This document shows, piece after piece, positions 1-10,960 of a stretch of DNA of 64,000 nt. Numbering within the stretch: the first letter of the stretch is position 1; the number at the start of each line of letters is the position of its first letter. This DNA comes from Elephas maximus indicus (lineage: Eukaryota; Chordata; Mammalia; Proboscidea; Elephantidae), in assembly GCF_024166365.1 (NCBI RefSeq), contig NC_064819.1, positions 114,496,293 to 114,560,292 of the forward strand, in the 5' to 3' direction. A program made the position numbers and the translations under genes. The notes beneath the pieces were generated by a model. The model searched no databases. It was not told the DNA's origin and saw nothing but the letters and a program-made list of their open reading frames with translations.

Positions 1-1955
1 ACAAAAACTAACTCCAAGTGGATCAAAGACCTAAACATAAAGACTGAAACGATAAAGATCATGGAAGAAAAAATAGGGACAACCTTAGGAGCCCTAATAC
101 AAGGCATAAACAGAATACAAAACATTACCAAAAATGACAAAGAGAAACCAGATACCTGGGAGCTCCTAAAAATCAAACACCTATGCTTATCTAAAGACTT
201 CACCAAAAGAGTAAAAAGACCACCTACAGATTGGGAAAGAATTTTCAGCTATGACATCTCCAACCAGCACCTGATCTCTAAAATCTGTATGATTCTGTTA
301 AAACTCAACCACAAAAAGACAAACAACCCAATCAAGAAGCGGGCAAAGGATATGAACACGCACTTCACTAAAGAAGATATTCAGGCAGCTAACAGATACA
401 TGAGAAAATGCTCTCGATCATTAGCCATTAGAGAAATACAAATTAAAACTACGATGAGATTCCATCTCACTCCAACAAGGCTGGCATTAATCCAAAAAAC
501 ACAAAATAATCAATGTTGGAGAGGCTGCGGAGAGATTGGAACTCTTATACACTGCTGGTGGGAATGTAAAATGGTACAACCACTTTGGAAATCTATCTGG
601 CGTTTTCTTAAAAAGTTAGAAATAGAACTACCATACAACCCAGGAATCCCACTCCTTGGAATATACCCTAGAGAAATAAGAGCCTTCACACCAACAGATA
701 TATGCACACCCATGTTTATTGCAGCTCTGTTTACAATAGCAAAAAGCTGGAAGCAACCAAGGTGTCCATCAACGGATGAATGGATAAATAAATTGTGGTA
801 TATTCACACAATGGAATACTACGCATTGATAAAGAACAGTGAGTAATCTGTGAAACATTTCGTAACGTGGAGGAACCTGGAAGGCATTATGCTGAGTGAA
901 ATTAGTCAGAGGCAAAAGGACAAATATTGTATAAGACCACTATTATAAGATCTTGAGAAATAGTATAAACTGAGAAGAACACATACTTTTGTGGTTACGA
1001 GAGGGGGAGGGAGGCGGGGTGGGAGAGGGTTTTTTACTGATTAGTTAGTAGATAAGAACTACTTTAGGTGAAGGGAAGGATAATACTTAATACAAGGAAG
1101 GTCAGCTCAACTGGACTGGACCAAAAGCAAAGAAGTTTCCGGGATAAACTGAATGCTTCAAAGGTCAGCGGAGCAAGGGCGGGGGTTTGGGGACTATGGC
1201 TTAAGGGGACTTCTAAGTCCATTGGCAAAAAAATTCTATTATGAAAACATTCTGCATCCCACTTTGAAATGTGGCATCTGGGGTCTTAAATGCTAACACT
1301 CGGCCATCTAAGATGCATCAGTTGGTCTCAACCCACCTGGATCAAAGGAGAATGAAGAACACCAAGGTCACACGATAACTAAGAGCCCAAGAGACAGAAA
1401 GGGCCACACGAACCAGAGACCTACATCATCCTGAGACCAGAAGAACTAGTTGGTGCCCGGCCATAATCGATGACTGCCCTGACAGGGAGCACAACAGAGA
1501 ACCCCTGAGGGAGCAGGAGATCAGTGGGATGCAGACCCCAAATTCTCATAAAAAGACCAGACTTAATGATCTGACCGAGACTAGAGGAATCCCGGCGGTC
1601 ATGGTCCCCAAACCTTCTGTTGGCCCAGTACAGGAACCATGCCCGAAGACAACTCATCAGACATGGAAGGGACTGGACAGTGGGTAGGAGAGAGATGCTG
1701 ATGAAGAATGAGCTACTTGTATCAGGTGGACACTTGAGACTGTGTTGGCATCTCCTGTCTGGAGGGGAGATGGGAGGGTAGAGAGGGTTAGAAACTAATA
1801 AAATTGTCACGAAAGGAGAGACTGGAAGGGCTGACTCATTCGGGGGAGAGTAAGTGGGAGTATGGAGTAAGGTGTATATAAGCTTATATGTGACAGACTG
1901 ACTTGATTTATAAACGTTCACTTAAAGCTCAATAAAAATTATTTAAAAAAAAAAA
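1..1955 (+). mobile_element. L1 LINE, 3' part (ORF2 C-terminus plus 3' UTR and poly(A))
   Basis: The reading frame is open from the first base to a stop at 844-846 and encodes the C-terminal part of L1 ORF2, the endonuclease/reverse transcriptase of the element. Sequence after the stop continues to match the ORF2 end of the second copy at 25.7 kb, where the same codon is GAA; here it is TAA. This copy therefore has a premature stop about 34 codons before the family's usual end. A G-rich 3' UTR tract follows at 1000-1030, then AATAAA near 1930 and an A-tail ending about 1960. The 5' part lies outside the window. The element sits inside an older AfroSINE whose remaining half follows the A-tail. 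Confidence 0.93.
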
Positions 1956-1960
1956 AAAAA

Positions 1961-2045
1961 GATTACATCCTAGGAAACTCTATGGGGCAGTTCCACTCTT
2001 CACATTGGTCGAAAATCCACCAGATAGCACCTAACAATAACACCC
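1961..2045 (+). repeat. AfroSINE, 3' half, interrupted by the L1
   Basis: The AfroSINE body motif (tatggggcagttc) and tail are readable directly after the L1 A-tail. The 5' half should lie upstream of the L1, outside the window. Edges are within about 10 bases. Confidence 0.7.
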
Positions 2046-2945
2046 AGATGATCGGTTAAAACCATGCAGCTTCCTTCAGTGAACACTAGATGTCAGGTTT
2101 TCGTTCTGTTTAGTTGCCAACAGAGCTAACACTTGAATTGTTTCTAGTTCCTTCACGAGAAATTTTACAGCATTTGGGACTATTTTTCAGTAGGTTCTCA
2201 TAAGCTCAATTACCATATCAAAGGATAGGAACATTTTAAAAGCTCTTGATATATAGTGTGGACCACTTGTCTCAAATGACTGTGCCCGTTTATCCCATTT
2301 GACCTTATTGTCCTAGCTGAGTAGTTTAGTTAGACCTTGTAAGCAGTTAAAAAAAAAAAAATCCTAACTTTTTTGGAGGAGGGACTTATCTTTATTCAAA
2401 TTTTTGTGCCTCTGATTTTTAATGATGTTATTTTTATCATTTACATTACTCTTTTACAAAGGTTCCAAATTCTTTTTGTATGTATCTATTGTATTCCTCA
2501 CATATTTTTTTTATTCATTAGGACAGAGGTCAGACTGTTTACCCATTGAGAATATAAGGTCCTTTGTCATTTGTTGCAAAAAATTTTAGATTTTTCCATG
2601 TAATAGAGTATTAGATATGTATTAAAACTTCTAAATATTTGTTTGCTATGCTATCATTTTTAAAATTTTGTTTCTTGAATTGCCTTTATTAGTTTTTTAA
2701 AAATTATTTTAACATATTGAAAGTGCATACATATTATAAAAATTAATATTGAATAGTATATAACTGTATATATAAAGCAAACAGACTCTAATCTCCCACT
2801 TGTTAATGCTTGCTATTTTTTAAGGATAACAACTATTAACAGTTTTGTGCCTCCATCTAGAAGTCTCTTTCTCTCTCTCTTAAATACGTATATACATACA
2901 CACACATTGTATATGTGTATATATGTGTATATATATTTGAATACT
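2046..2945. other. AT-rich interval, no gene seen
   Basis: AT-rich DNA with short homopolymer runs and, at 2869-2935, a TC run followed by a TA/TGTA microsatellite. I see no splice-flanked exon or conserved reading frame. Confidence 0.6.
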
Positions 2946-2949
2946 TACT

Positions 2950-3092
2950 AGGAGCCCTGGTGGTGCAGTGGTTAAGTGATACAGCTGCTAACCAAAAGGT
3001 CAGCAGTTCAAATCCACCAGTTCTACTCTGTCCTATAGGGTCGCTATGGGTTACAATCAACTCAACAGCAATGGGTTTTTTTTTTTTCATAT
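2950..3092 (+). repeat. AfroSINE with internal deletion
   Basis: The tRNA-like head (ccctggtggtgcagtggtta, B box near cagttcaaatcc) is followed directly by ttctactctgtcctataggg. The usual block between head and body (gctccttggaaaccctatgg) is missing. It ends in a T-rich tail. Confidence 0.9.
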
Positions 3093-3479
3093 ATGGTATA
3101 CAGAAACATAAATACACTTTCATGTTTATAACATGGGATCATGCTCTATACATTGCTTTGCAACTGGCTTTTTGATTCAACAATATTCTTTGAGCATCTT
3201 TTCATGTAAGTTTATATACATTTTTTCTTCTTTTTTAATGATTATGGTAAATAGTGTTTTTCTGTTCAAGATTTAAATAGTACCTGTGTCTTGTTTTTAG
3301 AATCATGTGTCTTGATACATTGTTTTTAAGTATTTATGTGAAATTTAGTGGTTTGAAATTTTGCTTTTAGTTATTTATATGTGACATTTATCTAATTTGT
3401 GATAGAAGACATGAACTTTTTAAATAGTTTAGGCTTAAGCATTAGCATACTGTTCAAGAATGAGTTTATTATAACTGAT

Positions 3480-3960
3480 TTCTTACCTATTAAAAGATAT
3501 CCAAACCCAGAAGCAATAACAGAAAAAATTAAAAATTTGATAAATTAAATATACGTATGTGTGTACGTGATTTCTCAATGGCAAAACACCGTAACTAAAG
3601 TTAAAATACAACTGACAAATAGAAGAAAATATTTGCAATTTTTATCACAGATAAGGAGCTAATTTCCTTAAAATATAAAGAGCTCCTAAAATTGAGAGAG
3701 GAAAATATACTCAAAACCTAATAGAAAAACAGGCAAGATACATGTTTAACATCACAGAAAAACATAACCAAAACGGCCTTTAAACATACAAAAAGCTACT
3801 TCACTGGAAAAAAGAAAAATGCTATTTAAACTATAATAAGTTACTTTTTCTCACCTATTCCCAGAAAAAAACCGTTGTTTTTTTTTTTTTAGATTAGCAA
3901 AAATAAAAAAATCTTGGAAACACACGTTTGGTGGAGGTACAGAAATAGGCATACTCTGCC
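3480..3960 (+). mobile_element. Old L1 fragment (ORF2 C-terminal region)
   Basis: Degenerate sequence with the layout typical of the 3' end of ORF2 in old mammalian L1 families (aaatatttgcaa, aggagctaatttcc, agagctcctaaa). Many stops are present. The exact subfamily cannot be assigned by eye. Confidence 0.6.
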
Positions 3961-3972
3961 GTGGATTAGATT

Positions 3973-4050
3973 GTTGTTGTTAGGTGCAATGGAGTCAGTT
4001 CTGACTCATAGCCACCCTGTGTACAACAGAACAAAACACTGCCTGGTCCC
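3973..4050 (-). repeat. AfroSINE tail fragment
   Basis: Minus-strand tail of an older AfroSINE type (ttgttgttaggtgcaatgg, then gactcatagccaccctg). Only the 3' third is present. Confidence 0.75.
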
Positions 4051-4051
4051 T

Positions 4052-4470
4052 GAGAAAGACACACTGAAGTCATAATCCCTGATACCTGTGCACTGGCCCT
4101 ATTTGGAAATAGGGTCTTTGAAGATGTCGTCAGTTAAGTTGCCATGAAGTTGTACAGAAGTAGGGTGAGTCCTAATCAAATCTGGGAGGTGTGTTTATAG
4201 AATAGGAGAAGAGGCACAGTAAGATTACCAGAGGAAAGGCAGCCTTGTGAAATTGCACCTACAAACCAAGCAATGCCTGAGGCTTCCAGAAGCCGGAAGA
4301 AATAAGACTTTTCCCCCTAGAAACTTTGGAGGGAGCGTGGCCTGGCCTACACTTTGATTTGGACTTCTAGACTCCAGAACTGTGAGACAATATATTTCAG
4401 TTCTTTATAAGCCACCAAGTTTGTCATATTTTGTTACACAGGCCTAGAAAACTAATATATACTGATGATG
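4052..4470 (+). mobile_element. MaLR-type LTR (MLT1-like)
   Basis: It contains segments I associate with MLT1 LTRs: tatttggaaatagggtcttt, a central ccagaagc block, a late ctccagaactgtgaga block, and an end resembling aggcctagaaaactaat. It is old and diverged. The assignment rests on recalled consensus, not a search. Confidence 0.65.
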
Positions 4471-4829
4471 TTGAATTTTACCTGAACTCTGTGATCCTGG
4501 AAAACAGTGATGGTTCCAGAAATCCCCCTACCCCAGGAAAACTGCTAAGTACAAATAACCATCCTTTTCATATGACTTACTAAGACTCACAGATGCCTTC
4601 TTGTTTACCTAGGTCTCAGGCAAAGGGAACTTTCAGTGCAGTCAGTGAGACAAAGGCATAATATGCTGAACATGCTATCTAACTTTAACCTGGATTTCTA
4701 GATGAACACCCATGTTTTTCTGAGAAAAACATATTTTTCGTTGGTGGTCAAAACCAGGATGTGAAACCATATGCCCTGAGGGGTCTTAGAAGCCATATGC
4801 CCTGAGAGGTCTTAGCCAAGTGACCATCT

Positions 4830-4999
4830 AAAACCAAAAACCAAACCTGTTGTCAACAAGTCGATTCCGACTCATAGCAATCCTAAAGGACAGAATAGAA
4901 CTGCCCCATAGGGTCTCCAAGGAGCACCTGGTAGATTTGAACTGCTGACTTTTTTGGTTAGCAGCTATAGCTCTTAACCACCAAGCCACCAGCGTTTCC
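4830..4999 (-). repeat. AfroSINE, near full length
   Basis: Minus orientation, with tail, body (gaactgccccataggg) and tRNA-like head (ttggttagcagctatagct) all present. It ends at gcgtttcc. Confidence 0.92.
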
Positions 5000-5129
5000 A
5001 GTGACCATCTACTCCCTTCAAAATACATGTACTCAGGAAGAGCACTCTCTGGGTGCTGTTGCCAATGGTATTTTTGCAAGATAGACAAAATACATGTAAG
5101 CATCTCGTGACCATGATCTAAACATGCTG

Positions 5130-5420
5130 TGAAACTATTTGTAACTATACTATTAATAATCCGTAACCAATCAGAGTGTGATTATTACAATAAAACCCAG
5201 ATTATAATAAAAAAAAATTTTTTTTTTTTAATTATAATTGCCTTCCCTATGGTTTAGTTCCTCTTTTTACCCCATAAAAATACTTGCATAGTAAAACTGC
5301 CCGGGGACTACCAGGTTCCATTTTCAATGGGTTACATAGTTCCCCAATTGCAATTGTTTTAAACCCTTAATAAACCTACCTGATTTAACTTGAAACAGTT
5401 TTTCTCCACAACACCTATGA
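5130..5420 (+). mobile_element. Possible solo LTR remnant
   Basis: An interval with a CCAAT box (aaccaatcag), a TATA-like element (cccataaaaata) and AATAAA, spaced as in a retroviral LTR. An A/T block at 5209-5229 interrupts it. No coding region adjoins. Low certainty. Confidence 0.35.
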
Positions 5421-5459
5421 CAAGACCCTCCAAATTCCCATTCCTTGCCTCATAAATAA

Positions 5460-5885
5460 GTAACTGAATTGCGTGTCACCACTGATCAATCAGAAAGAAA
5501 ATGCTTGTTAACCAAACTTTAGCTAAGCTTCTCTCCTTCCCTCAAGTCCCTGAACTTTGGCCCACCCTCAGCCTGAACACACCTTCCGGCCTCAGAGTAA
5601 TAAAACAAACATTCTGATTTACTGACTGATGACTTCACCCTTTCATTCCACTTCCTCACCTCTGGCTTTTTTCTGGCCTTGTTTACTTTATAAAAGAAGA
5701 ATGCTTTTTCCCTAATTCTTGAGAGGCTTGTAGGTATCATGGCTGGAGTGTTCTCCCGGTTGCAGTAGTTTGTTGTAGTCTCCCTCGCCCACTATTCCAG
5801 TTGTCCCTTTCCGGTTCTCCTTTTCTTTCTGGATAAAGCCTCTCTCTATCAAAGTCTGGATTTGATTTTATTTGCACAATGTTTG
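5460..5885 (+). mobile_element. Possible second solo LTR remnant
   Basis: It starts with a CAAT-type region (ctgatcaatcag). A TATA-like tttataaaag follows near 5688, and ggataaagcctctctct near 5832 resembles an R/U5 segment. No gag, pol or env sequence adjoins it. It could also be another retroposon. Confidence 0.35.
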
Positions 5886-6017
5886 CACGTGGCTATTCAT
5901 TGTGGTATTATCTGAAATAGCAAACTTTTGGGAACAACCTAAATTCCTGTCTGGTTGAATACATTATGATACATACACAATTTGGGCACTATGTAATAGT
6001 AAGCAAAGAAAGAGAAA

Positions 6018-6043
6018 AACACACACATACACGCACACACACA
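6018..6043. repeat. CA microsatellite
   Basis: Imperfect (CA)n, interrupted by TA and GC steps. Confidence 0.85.
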
Positions 6044-6137
6044 AAGAAGTTCCCTGTGATCCGATATGGAGCAATTTTTTATATATTAGGTGAAAAAGTG
6101 TATGCAAGAAAGAATGGGAAATTATATACATACATAC

Positions 6138-6346
6138 GTTGTTGTTGGTTGCTCTCGAGTCCATTCTGACTCATGGCTCCGCCACGTGTGCAGAGTAGAA
6201 CTGCTTCCATTGGGTTTTCAAGGCTATAACCTTCCGGAAGCAGATTGATAGGTCTGTCTTTGGAGGTGCCTCTGGGTGGATTCAAACTACCAATCTTTAG
6301 GCTAGTAGTTGAGGGCTTAACCTTTTGTGCTACCCAGGGACTCCTA
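6138..6346 (-). repeat. AfroSINE, older long type
   Basis: The minus-strand tail (cgttgttgttggttgctctc) and a long body with aagcagattgatagg are followed by the head end, gtgctacccagggactcct. About 205 bases, with the extra central segment of the longer AfroSINE variant. Confidence 0.88.
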
Positions 6347-6649
6347 CGTGCATACATGTAAATATATCAACAAGGGTCTCTACGTATTTTTGTAAAAAGG
6401 AGTGCAGGAAATATAAATCAGAAACTAAGAAAATAAACATGACCTGTAAGTAATGGAGATAGGGATGAGGGTGAGATTTGTCCCGATTTATGTCTTTATA
6501 ATATAGTTTTGACTTCTGAAAAATGTATGAACCTGGTATTAAAAATATCTATTTCCTAGCTCCATCCACTGAAAAAGCCTAGAAGTTACAACACCCCAGA
6601 AGTAAAGAGCTTCTTCCCTAGTACACAGATCTTCATTTCTAAATACCAT

Positions 6650-7915
6650 TCCCTCTCAAAGGAACAGATTCCAGGTCTGTGGCAGGGAAAGAACATGGTG
6701 AACCTGGAACATCTTGGGCAAGAAAGTAAGCAAATATTCAAAAACTAAATGTGGTCATGACAAAAGGAAACAGAACTGGTATAGAAGGAATTCTGCTTGC
6801 CCAATTTAGAATAATCTGAGCATCAAAACAACAATAATGCTAATGAATTACACACATTGACAATGAATTAAAAAAATAATCCTGAGTCCACAGTGATATA
6901 AAAAAGGGGGGTGGTGTTTGTTAAGGGAAAGCACTTCTTTATAGAAGAATACCAACTAAGGCATGTAGAAGGAATGACAAAATTAGAATATTACCATTTT
7001 GTAATCCCCAATTTAATAATTGCTTCAGGCAAGGATCGTCAATGGATTGTAAAGCCAGTGGATGAATGAGTGTTGGGAAACATTATCAGCAGTCTCCAGT
7101 TCTCATCCCACAGGTTACTTATTAATTGTAAAGGACAAAACATACCTTTCTCATGGATGTATCTGGTGGTCACCATCTTAATCAAGTGGTTGAACTTAGC
7201 ATGAACAATAGTGGAACGATCTAACACTATGTGCTTTCTGATATAAGGCAATGAGAAGTGCAAAGTATCACCCATGTAGAATTCTTGTCGAAAGTATTTC
7301 ACCTGAATTGAATCATAAGGAAAGAATCAGAAAAATCGAGACCGTGGAACTTTTTTTATCACACAATTCGCCTAAGCCTTTCAAAAAAATCAATGTCATG
7401 GGGGAAAAAATAGATTTGGGGGCTTGCTACTTTCTAAATTAAAAGTGACCGAAGAAACCTAACCAACTGCAATTCAGAAACTTTGATTGAATCTTAGATT
7501 AAGGAAAAAGATATAAAATGCACTTTTCAATAACCACTGGGAAAAATTAAATATGGACTCTATTTAAATATCATCCAGTTAATGTTTAAATTAACATTAA
7601 TTTTCTTAGATGTAATAGTAATAATGTGATTGTATAGGAATTTATTCTTTTAAGATGCATGGAGAAGTATTTAGTGGTAAATATGTTATCTGCAACTTAA
7701 TTTCAAATGGTTTCTAATGACAGGCGCTATATATGTTTGTGTGTGTGTGTTTTTGTATGCGTGTGTGGGGTGGAGAAAGAAAGGGAGAGAGAGAGATCAA
7801 AATGTATAAAATACTAATAATTAGGGAATCCAGGTGAAGGATATGTATCTGTTCATTATGCTGTTCTTTCAACTATTTTTATGTGTGAATCAAAATAAAG
7901 CTGTTGGTAAAAAGT
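6650..7915 (+). mobile_element. Old L1 3' UTR fragment
   Basis: From about 7025 the sequence follows the 3' UTR pattern of old mammalian L1 families. Landmarks are cctgaattgaatcataagga, a (GT)n(GA)n tract near 7735-7795, and an end of the form tgaatcaaaataaagctgtt. The left edge is uncertain. Confidence 0.6.
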
Positions 7916-8267
7916 GGCAGATTTACAGGCAGTTCAAACAGTGCATAAGTCACTCAAACAGAAGCGCTCCAAATTTAACATAAAAATATTATATTAAAAA
8001 TGTTATTCTGTTCTCACTTTTCTTTGACTAAGAATTTTTTCTTTATCTTTTAATCATTAGCCCCATGATTAATAATTATTACTAAATATTGAATTTGCAA
8101 TATTTTACTCCACTCAAACCCTAAACCCAGACGTAGGAGAGAAGAATGTTAACAGTGGATGACGGAAACCTGAGACAGAAAGAATGCAGAAGTAGAAACA
8201 AAGAGACCCCAAGGAGAAAAGAAAGGGAGCAAGGCTTGAAAGAAAGAAATTACCACATTTTTAAGCA

Positions 8268-8490
8268 AATAATGCACGCCTTCTACATTTGCTTGCCAAC
8301 TGCATCCTCCCCCCACCCCCGCAAGTTATTTTTGTAATTGGGCTATGCTAATTTTTTTTTTTTTTTACTGCAGTATGTTAAGAAATGGCATAGCGGCATA
8401 GCGGGGCTTATGAAAATACCTTGCAGTGGGGAGGGTGTGATTGGCCAACAAACGAATGTAGAAAGCACCTGTTACTCACATAAAAATACG
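8268..8490 (+). repeat. Repeat shared with 47.3 kb
   Basis: This matches 47300-47465 in the same orientation. Both hold gccttct..tttg..tgccaact, then gcttatgaaaatacct or its equivalent, a G-rich ggtggggagggyg run, attggcca-aatga and ataaaaatac. I do not recognise the family. Confidence 0.6.
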
Positions 8491-8599
8491 ATAAAAAAGA
8501 TAAGTATGGTGAAATAGAGAAGAAAGGACCAAATAGATCAATTCAGTAATTTTGACAGACTGTTCTAGGTGCTGGATATACATCAGTAATGGATATACC

Positions 8600-8650
8600 A
8601 GTTGCAGTCAAGTCAATTCCAACTCTTGCACAGTCATGAACAAAATCAAC
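8600..8650 (-). repeat. AfroSINE tail fragment, degraded
   Basis: Contains gttgcagtcaagtcaattcc, an AfroSINE tail motif. No head was found. Confidence 0.55.
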
Positions 8651-8669
8651 AAAAATCCCTGACCTCATG

Positions 8670-8896
8670 GTGCTTATATTCTAGAAGCAATAGTATTTAC
8701 TATGTGCCAGGCACTATTCTAGGGCCTTTATGTATATTAACTCATTTAATTCTCCCAACAACCTTATGAGTCAGGAACTATTTTTACCCTCATGTTTTCA
8801 GATGCAGAAACTGAGGCAAAGAGAGATTAAGTAACCTGCCCAAGGCCACACACCTAGTGTATGGCAGAGGTAGGAATTAAACCCAGGGAGTTTGGT
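8670..8896 (-). repeat. MIR-type SINE
   Basis: Reads as an inverted MIR: tgtgccaggcactattctag, a central cagaaactgaggcaaagaga, and aggccacacacctagt. This core is diagnostic of mammalian MIR. Confidence 0.85.
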
Positions 8897-8998
8897 TCCA
8901 CCATCCACACTCTTAAATTCTACACTATCCACTTTGGAGAGTAAAGATCCACCATCCACACTCTTAAATTCTACACTATCCACTTTGGAGAGTAAAGA
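8897..8998. repeat. Perfect 51-bp tandem duplication, 2 copies
   Basis: Units 8897-8947 and 8948-8998 are identical base for base, beginning tccaccatccac and ending gagagtaaaga. The duplication starts at the right edge of the MIR. Confidence 0.97.
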
Positions 8999-9690
8999 TG
9001 ATAATGAAGCAGAAAGTGTCAGAAAAAAAAAGGAGAAAGGATAAAACAGAGTCAGAGCTTGGTCAGAAAAAAAGTGAACCGTCAAAAGTATTAAACTGAG
9101 GGAGTGCTAAATGTCATAACTTTTTAAATGAAATTGTGGTGTTGAAAATAAGAAAATTGCGTAAGATTGTCCTAAACATAAGTGTTGAAAAAGGTGGCGA
9201 GGGGTGGGGAGGAGTGGAGATAGGGAAGTGGCACTACTAATGACCAACTCAGCCTACTATATCATTTTGCCCAAGGCTTGCCCTTGAGGGGTGAATTATG
9301 AAGAATGTATTAGAGATTAAAAAAATAAATAAAGAAAGAAAAATTATTACAGTTTCTTTGAGTTCATGGACAATCCAGGTCAATTTATGTGTAGATTAAC
9401 TTGCTAAACAACAGATTCAGTATCTTCCACCCACTCTTTGCTTTGTTGCTATAACCCATACGGAAATCTTCATAAGAGGCTAAATATTTTGGGAATGAAG
9501 ACTCTGGATGTTAAATATTATTGAGGATTCCTACAGCAGTCATAACCCTAACCTGATCATGTATATATTGATTACTGGAATAATTCAATGGGAAGAAAAT
9601 TTGCCTCCCCCCCAAATTTTTATTATAATCTAATCAAGATTGAGTATCAAGATCACGACTTTTATTTAATTAATGTTAGTGGTTATTTTA
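8999..9690. other. No gene seen
   Basis: AT-rich non-coding DNA without a recognisable element. Confidence 0.5.
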
Positions 9691-9900
9691 AGGAGCCTTG
9701 GTGGAACAAATGATTAAGTGCTGAGCTATTAAGTGACAGGTTGGCAATTGGAACCCACCCAGAGGCTCCTCAGGAGAAAGACCTGGTAATCTGCTTCCAT
9801 AAAGATTACAGCCAAGAAAACCCGATGGGGCAATTCTGCTCTGTCACATGGAGTCGCTCCAAGTCAGAATTGACTCAAGGGCACCTAACAACAACCATAG
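9691..9900 (+). repeat. AfroSINE, older long type
   Basis: The head is aaggagccttggtgg. The long central segment (aatctgcttccataaagatt) and a tail ending gcacctaacaacaacc are both present. Confidence 0.9.
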
Positions 9901-9929
9901 TGGTTGTTTTATTAGAAATATTTAATAAA

Positions 9930-10240
9930 TGTTGTTGTTAGTTGCTGTCCAGTTGGCTCTGTACTCATGATGACTCATGCACAATGGAACAAAATGTTGC
10001 CTAGTCCTAAACCATTTCAATGATTTATTGTAGATCAGACCATTGTAATCCGTAGGGTGGCAGTAAATTTTCAGAAGCCGATCACCAGGTCTTTCTTCGT
10101 AGTCTCTCTAAGTCTGAAAGCACCACTGACAGATGGGTGGTGGCTGCACATGAGGTGCACTGGCTGGAATCACACCAGTCTGCTGCATGGAAGGGAGGAT
10201 TATATCACTGAAACACCATTGCCCCTACTAATAAATATTA
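9930..10240 (-). repeat. Long SINE with AfroSINE tail and tRNA-Gly-like head
   Basis: Minus orientation. The tail (ttgttgttagttgctgtcca) is AfroSINE-like. It is followed by an extended body (aagccgatcaccaggtcttt, ggtggctgcacatgagg) and a head region also seen, better preserved, at 33.3 kb. Confidence 0.75.
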
Positions 10241-10790
10241 ATTGCCTATGTTGGGTCAAAGATTAAATTCTCTCTGGAGTAACACTACATGCAGCTCTTG
10301 AACATGTAAACATTTGTTTACACCCAGGGTGGTGTGGGGGTAAAAGTCACTAGTTCTTACATTATAGTCATTAAAATGCCAACTCTATTATTTATGATGC
10401 AATTTCCTGTTTAATAAGCTGCTTACTCATACTTAGTGAGAAAGCACCATCTAAGGTCTTGATCTCTGACAGGATGATGATGAATGTACTTTAAAACCCT
10501 GAATCACGGAGGCATCTGACAGTGAATTACAATTTTAAAATCTTTCCAGTTAAGCAATTACTACTCAGGGCGCTACAAGAGTCATCTGTTGCAGAAATAG
10601 TAACTGGCAAACCTAGCGTTTGTTTTTTAACCATAAATTTCAAGTGCTTTACCAACATCATTTAGTAGTTGCTACCAGTTCTTTACGGAATGAAAGACAA
10701 AGTGCTTAAATGTTTCATTTTTTAAAAAATGTGTGTGTATATATATAAGCTAGTATTAGGGCCACATATTAGGTAAACCTAAGCTTCTTT
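10240..10790. other. No gene seen
   Basis: Single-copy looking AT-rich DNA, with a short GT/TA run at 10730-10745. Confidence 0.5.
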
Positions 10791-10792
10791 CA

Positions 10793-10960
10793 GAAACCCT
10801 GGTGACATAGTGGTTAAGAGCTATAACTGCTAACCAAAAGGTTGGCAGTTCAAATCTACCATGTGCTCCTTGGAAACTCTGTAGGGCAGTTCTAGTCAGT
10901 CCTATAGGGTCACTGTGAGTTGGAATCGACTCTGGCAATGGGTTTGTTTTTTTAGTTTTT
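10793..10960 (+). repeat. AfroSINE, near full length
   Basis: All parts are present: head (accctggtgacatagtggtta), B box region (cagttcaaatctacca), body (ctccttggaaactctg) and tail (ggaatcgactctggcaatgg). Confidence 0.93.

Noticed and set aside
2869-2935. Possible CRISPR-like or satellite array in the TC/TA-rich block
   Set aside because: Simple dinucleotide repeats without spacers; this is mammalian DNA.
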